From: Natronincola ferrireducens
Lineage (GTDB): Bacteria > Bacillota > Clostridia > Peptostreptococcales > Natronincolaceae
Direction of reading: 5' to 3'
DNA length: 64,000 nucleotides
Assembly: GCF_900100845.1 (NCBI RefSeq)
Contig: NZ_FNFP01000011.1
Coordinates: 1-64,000 of the forward strand
Shown here: in pieces, positions 44,095-53,128 of the stretch
Numbering within the stretch: the first letter of the stretch is position 1
How the letters are laid out: the number at the start of each line of letters is the position of its first letter
Program-made: the position numbers and the translations under genes
Notes under the pieces: generated by a model
Told to the model about the DNA's origin: nothing
Databases searched by the model: none
The model's input: the letters and a program-made list of their open reading frames with translations, nothing else

Positions 44095-45886
44095 AATAAA
44101 TAAACTGATTATGTATGGAGTAGATGATAGAGAGTATATATATAAATTCGCATCAGGAGTAAACTATTTTAAAGGGAAAAATAGTTCTGGAAAAACGGAA
44201 TTTTATAGTTTTATAGATTTTATGTTTGGGTCTGCAGAAGATATTAGTAAGAAACCTTGGTATAATGATACTTTAGAAAAAGCATCAATTATATTCCAAG
44301 TAGATGGTATTAAATATGTTATATCGAGAACCCGGAATACTGAAGAGAATTATTTACATTATGCTGATGAAGAAGAGGGGGAAAGTATTAACTTACGAGA
44401 GTATAAAGGAAAGCTTAACTCTATATTTACTAAGGATGAGAGTGTATTAAAAAATATAAGAAATTTTACAGATGAAGAGTTGACCTATAGGGCATTTACA
44501 ATGTTTAATTTTCTTGGTGAGCAAAGACAAGGTGTTATACATGATTTTTTAGATAAGTGTAGTGATATAAAATATTCTGTAAAACTTGCACCTATATTAA
44601 ATTTTATTTTTAATAAAAATTTAGATAAAATATATGAACTTCAACAGGAACTAGATTTATTATTAGAAGAAATAAAAGGGTTAGAGGAGTCTTTAACAAG
44701 ACATGATTTCATATGTACACTAGTTAATAATAATTTACAAAAATTGGGTTCTAATGCTTGGTATACAGGTAAAAATGCTTCTGATGTAAAAAAGCAACTT
44801 AATGACATAAAAGACTTACAGAGTGTTGTCAAGAAGAAAGACGAAAAAAATATAGCTGATTTAGAAGTAATGTATAATAATATTTCTGAGCAAATAAAGA
44901 TTTATGAAAATAAGATATCTGATACAAAGCAATTTAAAAAAGATAATAGTAATAGGAAAATGCTATTAGAAAGGTTAAATTCGCTACTTGAGGAGAATCA
45001 AGCATTCGAATATTTGATTAAGCCACTTGAGAAATTAGTTTCTGAACTGGATAATACGATTTCATTTAGCAAGTATATTATAAGTGATAATACAATCAAT
45101 GAGCTAAGGAAACAACGAGATGATTTGAAAACTGAAATTAAAAGAAATGACGCAAGATTCAAATGTTATTCTATAGACGAGAAAACAAAAGCGATTGCAT
45201 TAATTGAAGATTATTTATCAGTTAACATTAGTTTTAATGATAATGAACTTAAAGAAAAAAGAAAAAGAATTAAAGAAATAAGGAAAGAATTAAGAGTATT
45301 ACAAAATTCTGATGACTCATCAAAAAGAGAAAAACTTTCTCAATATATCACTAAGCTTTATCAGTCAGCACAAGGGATATCATCTGTAGTAGATGATGAT
45401 ATTAATCAAGAAGGTTTTAAAATAAAGTATTTTAAAAAAGGGAATATTTTACAGCCTGTAATTATTGAGAAAACAGATGACGAAAAAGACTCTGAAAAGA
45501 AAAAAGAAGTAAATTATTATATTGGTAGCATGGCTAGGCATACATTAATACAGTTGTGTGGGTATTTTGGATTTCTTGATATGCTTATAGGTGATAACAA
45601 ATATCCTCTAATTCCGATTCTAGTTATAGATCATATTTCAAAGCCATTTGATGAAAGTAATAAAAAAGCTATAGGAACGGTGATTAAGGCTGCGTATGAA
45701 AGTATTGGCAAGGATAGGTTGCAGATATTTATGTTTGATGATGAAGATTATGAATCACTTGATCTGAAACCAGAACACTCTAATAATTTAGTTACAGATA
45801 AAAAAACTGGATTTAACCCTTTTTATATCCCTTTACCTAAACAGCAGAATGAAGATGAAACAATTAAAGATAAGACAAAAGACTAA
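44087..45886 (+). CDS. ABC-3C ATPase with coiled coil
   Basis: The 599-residue protein is an SMC/Rad50-like ABC ATPase. Walker A is GKNSSGKT (residues 30-37), the Q-loop region is NFLGEQRQGV, and Walker B is ILVIDHISKPFD (Asp515). Between them lies a long coiled coil (about 185-430). The D-E-rich tail is unusual. It should sense DNA or a phage product and release the nuclease encoded upstream, following the model for ABC-3C systems, which is inference. Confidence 0.75.
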   Translation: MFKINKLIMYGVDDREYIYKFASGVNYFKGKNSSGKTEFYSFIDFMFGSAEDISKKPWYNDTLEKASIIFQVDGIKYVISRTRNTEENYLHYADEEEGESINLREYKGKLNSIFTKDESVLKNIRNFTDEELTYRAFTMFNFLGEQRQGVIHDFLDKCSDIKYSVKLAPILNFIFNKNLDKIYELQQELDLLLEEIKGLEESLTRHDFICTLVNNNLQKLGSNAWYTGKNASDVKKQLNDIKDLQSVVKKKDEKNIADLEVMYNNISEQIKIYENKISDTKQFKKDNSNRKMLLERLNSLLEENQAFEYLIKPLEKLVSELDNTISFSKYIISDNTINELRKQRDDLKTEIKRNDARFKCYSIDEKTKAIALIEDYLSVNISFNDNELKEKRKRIKEIRKELRVLQNSDDSSKREKLSQYITKLYQSAQGISSVVDDDINQEGFKIKYFKKGNILQPVIIEKTDDEKDSEKKKEVNYYIGSMARHTLIQLCGYFGFLDMLIGDNKYPLIPILVIDHISKPFDESNKKAIGTVIKAAYESIGKDRLQIFMFDDEDYESLDLKPEHSNNLVTDKKTGFNPFYIPLPKQQNEDETIKDKTKD

Positions 45887-46440
45887 TTATTTTAGAAGGT
45901 ATAATCAAGGTTGAAAAAGTTCTTAAATATTTTTATGTGACAATTAAAAAATAATGTGAAATTCGAATTGATTGTATATTATTTAGATAAGCACTTAGTA
46001 GTATTAAACTAAAACTATATTAATAATATCATGGTTTAAATGGAAAATGAGAGGATATATCCCTTTTATCGTCTCCACACATGTGGAGACAGTTGTGTTG
46101 ATAACGAGAAAGTGAAAATGGGAAAGCCTTGAAAATAATGAGTTTTATAAGTGAAAATAAATCTGTCCACTCAACTTTAACCCTCGATATGCGTTCATAG
46201 GAACATATCGAGGGTACATTTTTGGAAAAAATTTTATTCTAAAATTACAGAGGGTTGAGTTGACAGATTAGATAAATTTGTAGGTTTGAGAAGATAGGAT
46301 GGATGTATATATGCAAAGGTCATTATTGGGTATAGAATAACAATTATTAAATTCAAAGTAAAAATCATCCGATTGCAAATTAGAATAACCCGAGATACAG
46401 ATATATCGTGTGGAGATGTGTCAGTCTCCTAGAGGAAAAA
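45887..46440. other. Intergenic region with hairpins
   Basis: No gene is visible in these 550 bases. GTCTCCACA-CA-TGTGGAGAC, a nine-pair hairpin with a two-base loop, lies at 46071-46090, and TGTGGAGATGTGTCAGTCTCC recalls it at about 46410. A larger composite inverted repeat lies at 46162-46267 and is listed separately. Confidence 0.5.
46162..46267. repeat. Nested inverted repeat (possible MITE remnant)
   Basis: TCTGTCCACTCAAC at 46162-46175 pairs with GTTGAGTTGACAGA at 46254-46267 with one mismatch. Inside it, CCCTCGATATG at 46181-46191 pairs perfectly with CATATCGAGGG at 46204-46214. Two nested arms around an AT-rich filler resemble a small non-autonomous element or a strong terminator. 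Confidence 0.55.
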
Positions 46441-46447
46441 GGGGTTG

Positions 46448-46775
46448 ACTGCAACTCATCAACCATAAACGAAAAACATTGCTTACAGCAGTTATCAAAG
46501 CTATTAACGAACTACTAGCTAACAAAGAACCTTTCATTTCAATATTGCAGAAAAACATAACTACTGTTCTTAATGAGGAAAAGGAAAATGCCATCGCTGA
46601 TATCAATGGCCAACTGGAAGAATTACAGCAACAGCTACTTCAACAAGCAAAGTCTAAGAATGATTACAACGAAGTGGCTGATGAGATGACAGAATTCTCG
46701 AATGAGCAGTCCTACGAGTTGGAGGAATATGATGAGCAACTGGTAAGGCGGCTTATTGAGAAAAGTGATAGCTGA
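46448..46775 (+). pseudogene. C-terminal fragment of a large serine recombinase
   Basis: The reading frame from about 46448 to 46775 encodes the coiled-coil tail typical of TnpX/TndX-type recombinases: KTLLTAVIKAINELL, then EEKENAIADINGQLEELQQ and YNEVADEM. The whole catalytic and recombinase part is missing, and there is no ribosome site before ATG 46479. It is a remnant of a second mobile element and differs in sequence from the intact recombinase at 40634. Confidence 0.7.
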
Positions 46776-46870
46776 CAATAAATTAGCCATGCTAACAATA
46801 AGACCAAAAACCTTCAAAGGTCGGCTTAGCCGGAGTTGGAATTTTAATTTTTTATAATAGCACAACCATC

Positions 46871-46887
46871 TTAATAATTCTTAATAG
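46871..46887. promoter_or_regulatory. Direct-repeat operator candidate upstream of methyltransferase
   Basis: TTAATAATTCTTAATAG consists of two TTAATA half-sites ten bases apart, the arrangement bound by OmpR-family regulators. It lies upstream of a TATAAT at 46931-46936 with a poor -35, so activation is plausible. A near-identical site is at 49366-49380, upstream of the VTT gene. Confidence 0.4.
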
Positions 46888-46965
46888 TTTTCTATCCTAT
46901 TTCTTAAGCAGTTTTACTTAGAATAGCATATATAATCTACACAATAAGATTAGGTGGTGTTAAGT

Positions 46966-47529
46966 ATGTTTAAATTTCTAAAAGAATTTGTTAAAAAACC
47001 TCGACTTATTGGAGCTATTGCTCCAAGTAGTAAATATCTTACAGAAAAAATGATAGAGAATATAGACTTTTTAAAAAGTGAATGCATCATAGAATATGGT
47101 GCAGGTACTGGAGTTTTTACAGAGAAACTCTTGGCAAGAATGAAAGATGATACACTTCTTTTGGTTTTTGAGAATAATAGAAATTTTTACCAGGAACTTG
47201 TTAAGCACTATGGGCATAAAAAGAATGTTAAAATAATAAATGATAGTGCTGAAAATGTGGTAAGATATATGAATGAGTATAATTTAACGAAAGTGGATTA
47301 TATTGTATCAGGAATTCCTTTTGCTTCGCTACCGTTTAATATAGCTGAAAATATATTAAAGGACACAAAGAAAATACTAGCTGCTGAAGGGAAATTCATA
47401 ACATTCCAATACTCTTTAATAAAACTACAGACCTTTAAAATCTATTTTAGAGAAATAAATTATAAAAAAGTTATACTTAACATTCCCCCAGCATATGTAC
47501 TAAATTGCAGGGTACAGGAGGAAATATGA
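46966..47529 (+). CDS. SAM-dependent methyltransferase (PmtA/KsgA-like)
   Basis: The 187-residue product is a class I methyltransferase, with motif I YGAGTGVFTE and the motif IV-like region YIVSGIPFASLPF. It resembles phospholipid N-methyltransferases (PmtA-like), which are related to the KsgA fold. AGGTGGTG precedes ATG 46966. The next gene starts four bases inside it, so it is an operon with the two-component system. A membrane-lipid role is inferred from the VTT membrane protein nearby and is not proven. Confidence 0.7.
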   Translation: MFKFLKEFVKKPRLIGAIAPSSKYLTEKMIENIDFLKSECIIEYGAGTGVFTEKLLARMKDDTLLLVFENNRNFYQELVKHYGHKKNVKIINDSAENVVRYMNEYNLTKVDYIVSGIPFASLPFNIAENILKDTKKILAAEGKFITFQYSLIKLQTFKIYFREINYKKVILNIPPAYVLNCRVQEEI

Positions 47530-48209
47530 TGGATAAGATACTTGTCGTTGATGACGATGCCAGTATAAGAAAACTAATAGAATTATATTTAATAAACGAT
47601 GGTTATTCAGTAGATATTGCTAGTGATGGGATAGATGCTCTGAACCTACTAGAAAAAAATGAATATGATTTAATAATACTAGATATTATGATGCCGAAGC
47701 TGGATGGAGTAGCTACTTGTTTAAAAATTAGAGAGAAGGAGACAATGCCAATCATATTTCTATCAGCCAAGGGAGAAGAAATTGATAAAATAGAAGGTTT
47801 AACCGTTGGAGCCGATGATTATATTACAAAGCCATTTGGATCAATGGAATTATTAGCAAGGGTGAAGGCACAACTAAGAAGATACAAAAAGTTCAGTGAA
47901 AATCCCATAGATAAGAATATAATTGAGATTGGGGACTTAGTTATTAATACGAATACCCACGAAGTTAAAGTAAGAGGAGAACAAGTAAAGCTAACACCGA
48001 AAGAATTTGATATATTAGAAACTTTGGCCAGAAATAAAGGTATTGTATTTAGTGTAGAAAAACTATATGAAACTGTATGGAAAGAGAATTTTGCTGTATC
48101 CGATACCTCTATAGTAGTTCATATCACAAATATAAGGCAAAAAATAGAGTTAGACCCCAAGTCCCCTCAGTTCATCAAGACCGTATGGGGTGTGGGGTAT
48201 AAGATATGA
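47526..48209 (+). CDS. OmpR-family response regulator
   Basis: The product of about 227 residues has a receiver domain (ILVVDDDASIRK, Asp53 in LIILDIMMPK, then ITKPFG) and a winged-helix output domain ending in VWGVGYKI. It resembles VanR-type regulators. AGGAGG precedes ATG 47526; ATG 47529 is also possible. It overlaps the methyltransferase by four bases and the kinase by four, so all are one operon. Candidate binding sites are listed at 46871 and 49366. Confidence 0.92.
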   Translation: MMDKILVVDDDASIRKLIELYLINDGYSVDIASDGIDALNLLEKNEYDLIILDIMMPKLDGVATCLKIREKETMPIIFLSAKGEEIDKIEGLTVGADDYITKPFGSMELLARVKAQLRRYKKFSENPIDKNIIEIGDLVINTNTHEVKVRGEQVKLTPKEFDILETLARNKGIVFSVEKLYETVWKENFAVSDTSIVVHITNIRQKIELDPKSPQFIKTVWGVGYKI

Positions 48210-49294
48210 AGCGTAAAATGTTAAGTAAAATATCAATAAAGTTGATACTATTGAATATCACTGCTTTTGCCATTAGTATAGTAGTCTTCATTCTAGTTAC
48301 TAGCGTTTCAACGTATTTTATAATAATTAGGTACGCCGATAAAATGGATATACCTATGGTTTTAGCCCATAACATTTATTCTTTGTTCTTGACTGTTTTA
48401 CCTATAATTATTTTCATTGGGATCTTTTTGGTAGGGATAAATAAGCGGGTTAAATATCTAAATTATATAATAAATAGTTTAAAGGGAGTGAAGGAACAGG
48501 TTTATTTGGAAGAGCTAAAGCTAGATGGGAATGATGAAATTACAGAGTTAGCAAGTAGTATCAATATTATGTCTAATAGACTAAAGGAAAACTATGAAAG
48601 AGAAAAGAAAATCGAACAAGGTAAAAATGACTTGATTGTGGCAGTGTCCCACGACTTAAAAACACCGTTGACTTCTATAATAGGCTATTTAGAAATAATC
48701 AATAAAAACTCAAACACATATAACCATGAGGAAATTGAATATCTAAATATAGCATACGAAAAGAGCAAAGGCTTGAAAGATTTAATTGATGAATTATTTG
48801 AGTATACAAAGCTTGCTAATGATTATGTTGTTTTAGAAAAATCACCTTGCAACATGGTAATATTAGTAAAACAAGTTGTTGGAGAGTATATACCTTTGTT
48901 AAAACAAAAGAATATTTCAGTAGAAATAGATTGCCACTCAAAAGAGCTATGGTGTGAAATAGATGTTCAAAGCATCATAAGAGTTCTAGATAACATTATA
49001 AAAAATGCTGAAAAATATAGTTTTGAGAATACAGAATTAAAAGTGTTTATAGGAAAAATAGGAAATGAAATAAAGATTACCTTTCAAAATGCTGGAGAAC
49101 ATATTGCGGGTGAAGAACTAGAAAAGATATTTGACAAAATGTATAGACTAGATAAGTCAAGAAATCAAAGAATCGAAGGGTCTGGATTAGGACTAGCAAT
49201 CTCTAGAAGAATTATTGAACTCCATGGAGGAAAAATATGGGCCCAGTGCGACGGTAACATTGTAAAATTTAACATAACCCTTAAAATGGCATAG
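48206..49294 (+). CDS. Sensor histidine kinase (VanS-like)
   Basis: The 362-residue kinase has two membrane segments near residues 10-38 and 58-80, a HAMP region, a dimerisation domain with H149 in VAVSHDLKTPLTS, and the ATP-binding domain with N, G1 and G2 boxes (NIIKNAEKYS, GSGLGLAISR). It overlaps the response regulator stop. The signal it senses is not visible. The short loop between membrane segments argues for a membrane or intracellular signal. Confidence 0.92.
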   Translation: MKRKMLSKISIKLILLNITAFAISIVVFILVTSVSTYFIIIRYADKMDIPMVLAHNIYSLFLTVLPIIIFIGIFLVGINKRVKYLNYIINSLKGVKEQVYLEELKLDGNDEITELASSINIMSNRLKENYEREKKIEQGKNDLIVAVSHDLKTPLTSIIGYLEIINKNSNTYNHEEIEYLNIAYEKSKGLKDLIDELFEYTKLANDYVVLEKSPCNMVILVKQVVGEYIPLLKQKNISVEIDCHSKELWCEIDVQSIIRVLDNIIKNAEKYSFENTELKVFIGKIGNEIKITFQNAGEHIAGEELEKIFDKMYRLDKSRNQRIEGSGLGLAISRRIIELHGGKIWAQCDGNIVKFNITLKMA

Positions 49295-49365
49295 TTCAAT
49301 ACTAAAGACTGTGCCTTTATAATTTCTTAAAGATAATAAAACCCTATGTACGATATTGTACTTCC

Positions 49366-49380
49366 TTAATAATTCTTTAT
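49366..49380. promoter_or_regulatory. Second direct-repeat site upstream of VTT gene
   Basis: TTAATAATTCTTTAT repeats the motif at 46871 with two changes, and TCTTAATACTTTA follows at about 49398. Two sites near the methyltransferase and VTT genes of the same cluster suggest a shared regulator, most simply the neighbouring response regulator. Confidence 0.35.
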
Positions 49381-49484
49381 ATTTTTCAAGTAAGTATCTT
49401 AATACTTTACTTCTAGAATGTAAGAGAAACTAGCCGAAAAATATGTAAGGAAAAAACACAATATTATGCGTGGGAGGAAATAAG

Positions 49485-50027
49485 ATGGATTTAATATATT
49501 TTTTTATATGCTTTGCTCAACCAATAATACTATTTACCCCTGAAATGGTGACTATTACAGCAGGAAGCTTGACATTAGGTGCTTTTAAAGGTTTTATGAT
49601 TGGCTATTTTGGCATTCTAATGGGGATTGTAACGATGTACTTTATGGGAAGATTTGCTCAACAGCGCATAGTAAGACATATAGGGAAGGAAGAATTATTT
49701 AATAAATACACCAGACTAGTTGAGAAAAATGGCGATGTTATTATCGGCGTACTATTTATATTACCTATACTACCAGACAATATAATATGTGCTGGAGCAG
49801 GTATAAGTAAAGTTTCATTAAAAAGATTTATTTTTATTGCAGCTATATCAAAGCTAATAACAACGTTTCTCTATGCATATTCTGTAGAATTAGCAAATGT
49901 TTTTTCAATAAGCAAGCTACAGCTAATATTGAGTAAGTTGTTAATAATGACCCTAATTGTTTTGGTAAATCAATTCATTAAGAAGAAAGAACCAAGAAAA
50001 ATGAAACAATTACATGATATGAGCTAG
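49485..50027 (+). CDS. VTT/TVP38-like membrane protein
   Basis: The 180-residue product has several membrane segments and the VTT/TVP38 signature: a GSLTLGAFKGFMIGYFGILMG block followed by FMGRF, then an LFILPILPDNIICAGAGIS block. Such proteins are linked to lipid scrambling or transport. TGGGAGG precedes ATG 49485. The close link with a PmtA-like methyltransferase suggests a lipid-related function; inference. Confidence 0.8.
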   Translation: MDLIYFFICFAQPIILFTPEMVTITAGSLTLGAFKGFMIGYFGILMGIVTMYFMGRFAQQRIVRHIGKEELFNKYTRLVEKNGDVIIGVLFILPILPDNIICAGAGISKVSLKRFIFIAAISKLITTFLYAYSVELANVFSISKLQLILSKLLIMTLIVLVNQFIKKKEPRKMKQLHDMS

Positions 50028-50142
50028 GGCAAGTGCTATATCTTCCGTAAAGGTAGGAAGACCTCTAGGCGATAATGTATAGGGTGGCATAAGATAATTC
50101 AGGAAGTTATTGGTAAGGGTTTAAAATGAAATAATTCAAGTT

Positions 50143-50430
50143 GATATATTCCCGCTTACCGATAGTGCTAAAAATACCATGGATATGTTTCCTTGCACTG
50201 ATAATCCTAATGACATTCATTCTGTCCTCACGAGCCATGTGGAAACTGTCGCTAAACTATCTAGGATTTAGAAGGGTTTCACTGGTTATAAAACTAAAAA
50301 TAACACTACTTTGCCACCCGTTATTACAGCAGGGTGGCAAAAAGTTGCATTCTTTGAAAGCGACTTCCATAAAACTGTTGATTTTGATAATCTGCTTTTA
50401 GGTGTACAAGGAATAGAAATATATAGATAA
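50143..50430 (+). pseudogene. Broken gene with RlmD-like MFP...HVETV fragment
   Basis: One frame runs from 50143 to TAA 50430 with an internal TAG at 50269. The first part reads MDMFPCT, then SHVETVAKLSRI, recalling the RlmD/TrmA C-terminal DMFP-T-HVETV motif. The second part (about 50 residues) is not recognised. It includes a perfect 10-base inverted repeat, TTTGCCACCC with GGGTGGCAAA (50310-50341). No start or ribosome site is seen, so it is decayed. Confidence 0.4.
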
Positions 50431-50558
50431 CCTAATATCTTATATAAATTGATGTTATTCTAAAAGTTTGATACAGTAAAAGTAATAACTAGATTGTAAA
50501 AAACAAAGGAATAGATTATTATCTAGCACCTAGAGGATAGTTAGGAGAAAAATTAAAT

Positions 50559-50774
50559 ATGAAGAAGATAAGAAAACAACGGAAACTACGAAAAAAACAA
50601 GAAGAGAATTTCAATGATTATATAGATTCTGATGAAAACTTTTATTTCATTGTTGGATATACATCTGGAGGAGCACCATATGGAATTACATGGGAAGAGG
50701 CTAGTAAAGATGGATTAATTGAAAAGGATAGCTCAAGTAAGAAAAGCAAAGAAGATGATAAGATTCCATTTTGA
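50559..50774 (+). CDS. Small basic hypothetical protein
   Basis: The 71-residue product has a basic N-terminus (RKQRKLRKKQ), a strand block FYFIVGYTSGGAPYGITW, and a charged tail. AGGAGAAAA lies before ATG 50559. The GYTSGGAPYGITW block is distinctive and could be a small fold of its own, but I do not recognise it. The gene opens an accessory group. Confidence 0.5.
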   Translation: MKKIRKQRKLRKKQEENFNDYIDSDENFYFIVGYTSGGAPYGITWEEASKDGLIEKDSSSKKSKEDDKIPF

Positions 50775-50897
50775 TTTGCAAATAAAGCTGAAGAAACCTA
50801 GGCAGGATAAAATATAACAATGAGCCTACCATTTTTTGAGGAATCCCTTAAAAATATCAAGCTTTGTTAGTTGACAATAGGGCTTGAAAGAAAAGAG

Positions 50898-52586
50898 ATG
50901 AGAAAAGCAATGAATTATAGCGAGTTTATGAAAGCAGTTGATGAAAAACTATCTGATATGTCTGAAGTAGAAAAAACTGAATGGATACATAATATGGCTC
51001 GGACTACAAATGAGAATCAGAGAATTATATTTTTAAACTCCTTAACAAAAAAACAAGAGTATTGTCTGGAAATTTCTATAAAAAAGGAGATAAAAGAGCT
51101 AGAAGACTGGTGTAGAAAAGTAAAAGATGCAGAAATCTATTTTGAGTGTAGCGGTTATGAAGAGTATGGAGACGGTTATTGGGATAGTGATTATACTTAT
51201 GAGTATTCTGATATCTTTGAAATAGGAAAAGAGCTTTCTAGAGTATTTCAGATTTTAGAAGGCTTGTTATTCCAAAAAGAATACCAGCAGGCGGCAGCAT
51301 TATATGATGTGCTCTGCAGTATACCCTTTTCGGCATTGGATAGCGATATAGAAGAGTGGAGTGAGTTGGAGCTGGAGGAACTTGTAGAAGAAAAACTGGT
51401 AACGCTGGATTTAAAACGTATTGCTCTGAATATGATGTATGCAAAATATCAAGTTACTGAAGGGGAAGAAAGAGCAGTTACACTGTACCGGTATCTTTCA
51501 TGGGACATGTGCAAAAACATAAAGGTAGAAGAACTGTTTACGGTAGGACCGGAAGAGCTTAAAGGAATAGACGGATTTATGGAGGATTGGATTTCTTTTC
51601 TGAAAAACACAAATGGCGACCAGGCGGGAGGTTTGCTGTCGGAGGCATGCATATATCAAGGTGGTATCAGCCGTCTATGTGAAGTAGCTAGAGAAGCATG
51701 GGAGAGACATCCGGTTTTATATCATCATGCTTGTAAGTATCTGCTACATGAAAAAAAGGAGGTTGAGTGTATAAAGCTAGCAATGGAGGCTATTAGTGTA
51801 TTACCTGAAAAGTTGCTTATTAGGGGAAATATTGCAGATTTAGCTGCAAAAGCTGCTGTACAGTTGGAAGACACTGATATAATTAATCAATGCTATGAGG
51901 CGGCTTTTTATTCTCAATCAACACTGTACCATTATTTGCGATTATTTGAGCTTTCAGATTATCAGAATATAGCAGATAGGGCGGTTAAGTATGCAAAAAC
52001 ACTACCTGAGAACTCTATGTGGGAAGAATATCATAAAAATAAACAGATGATGGTGAATAGTATTTCAAAGGAACATAAGATGCTCCTCCGGTTTTTTAAC
52101 GGAGAGTTTGATTATATTTATGAAGAATGTAAAAAAGATAGAATTACACTAGGCTGGAGCAGCAATTTTAAGGGAACTGTTGTACCACTTTTTATTTTGC
52201 TATTATACAAGAATAAAAAGATTACAAAAGCTGGTCAACGATTGATAGATGGAATAGAATACAGACTGGGATCCACTGAAGACTATAGACAAAGCTTTAC
52301 GGACCAATTTTTAGGCTGGAAAGAAAAAGTAGTTCTAAGAAATGAACAATATGAAAAGTATATTGGTTGGCTGAAGGAGGAAATAGATAAAAGAACTGAG
52401 GCTGTTGTAGGGGGAAACCACCGAAAAAGTTATTATAAGGCAGCGGCACTGATAACAGCATTAGGTGAAACATTGGAGTCAAATGGGAAGTTACATGGAA
52501 GAATGGTTACGATAGAACATTATAAAAAAATGCATCCCAGAAAAAGAGCATTTAAAGCAGAATTTGAACAGTTTAATGAGGAATAA
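50898..52586 (+). CDS. Large helical-repeat hypothetical protein
   Basis: The product of about 562 residues is almost wholly helical and looks like TPR/HEAT repeats, with pairs of helices such as ALYDVLCSIPFSALDSD and YHYLRLFELSDYQNIADRAVKY. Acidic aromatic residues are prominent. I recognise no catalytic motif. The middle part uses more GC-rich codons than neighbouring genes, which suggests transfer. Starts at TTG 50871, ATG 50898 and ATG 50910 are possible; I prefer 50898. It overlaps the next frame slightly. Confidence 0.6.
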   Translation: MRKAMNYSEFMKAVDEKLSDMSEVEKTEWIHNMARTTNENQRIIFLNSLTKKQEYCLEISIKKEIKELEDWCRKVKDAEIYFECSGYEEYGDGYWDSDYTYEYSDIFEIGKELSRVFQILEGLLFQKEYQQAAALYDVLCSIPFSALDSDIEEWSELELEELVEEKLVTLDLKRIALNMMYAKYQVTEGEERAVTLYRYLSWDMCKNIKVEELFTVGPEELKGIDGFMEDWISFLKNTNGDQAGGLLSEACIYQGGISRLCEVAREAWERHPVLYHHACKYLLHEKKEVECIKLAMEAISVLPEKLLIRGNIADLAAKAAVQLEDTDIINQCYEAAFYSQSTLYHYLRLFELSDYQNIADRAVKYAKTLPENSMWEEYHKNKQMMVNSISKEHKMLLRFFNGEFDYIYEECKKDRITLGWSSNFKGTVVPLFILLLYKNKKITKAGQRLIDGIEYRLGSTEDYRQSFTDQFLGWKEKVVLRNEQYEKYIGWLKEEIDKRTEAVVGGNHRKSYYKAAALITALGETLESNGKLHGRMVTIEHYKKMHPRKRAFKAEFEQFNEE

Positions 52587-52629
52587 ACGAATAAATAATT
52601 ATTCCACTGTTATGAAGGAGAGGTTCGAA

Positions 52630-52893
52630 ATGAATAAGACTAACCCGGAGAAAGCAATTAAAGAATTGACTATAATGCTTATGTATTTAACACGATTTAA
52701 TGAAGGAGATCGTTTTGGCTCGAATTTTGATATGGCTTGGAAGGGATATGATTTTGATATTATTAATGAACTGGATGAGGAAGATTATATCCGACAGGGT
52801 AGCCATCGATCTAAGTCTGTAGCAATTACTGAAGAGGGGATAAAATTAGCAAAGGAACTATTACATAAATACAACGTATTGGATTGGAAGTAG
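52630..52893 (+). CDS. DUF6429 family protein
   Basis: The 87-residue product fits the DUF6429 pattern: LTIMLMYLTRFNE, WKGYDFDIINELDEEDYI, and SVAITEEGIKLAKELL. The last third is a winged-helix-like unit, so DNA binding is possible. AAGGAGAGG precedes ATG 52630. It follows the helical-repeat gene and is probably co-transcribed with it. Confidence 0.75.
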   Translation: MNKTNPEKAIKELTIMLMYLTRFNEGDRFGSNFDMAWKGYDFDIINELDEEDYIRQGSHRSKSVAITEEGIKLAKELLHKYNVLDWK

Positions 52894-52952
52894 GAGGAAT
52901 AGTATCGTTAGATGTTAAAGGATCTGAAATAAAATGATACACGCCAAATAAT

Positions 52953-53078
52953 ATGGGAATAGCACATCAGCATGTATGCAGAGTGGTTACAAAATATGAA
53001 AAGATAGCTGGTGTAAAAAATCCGCAAGAAATAATAAATGATTTGCTCCTTGATATAGAAAAAGACCGGATTTTGTAG
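52953..53078 (+). pseudogene. Short frame, possible gene remnant
   Basis: A 41-codon frame (MGIAHQHVCRVVTKYEK onward) looks like the start of a helical protein but has no ribosome site and ends early. It probably is a remnant of a gene that once followed DUF6429. Confidence 0.25.
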
Positions 53079-53128
53079 ATGAACTGAGTAAAATTCAATA
53101 ATTATGTAGGAAAGGAGGAGAAATAATT

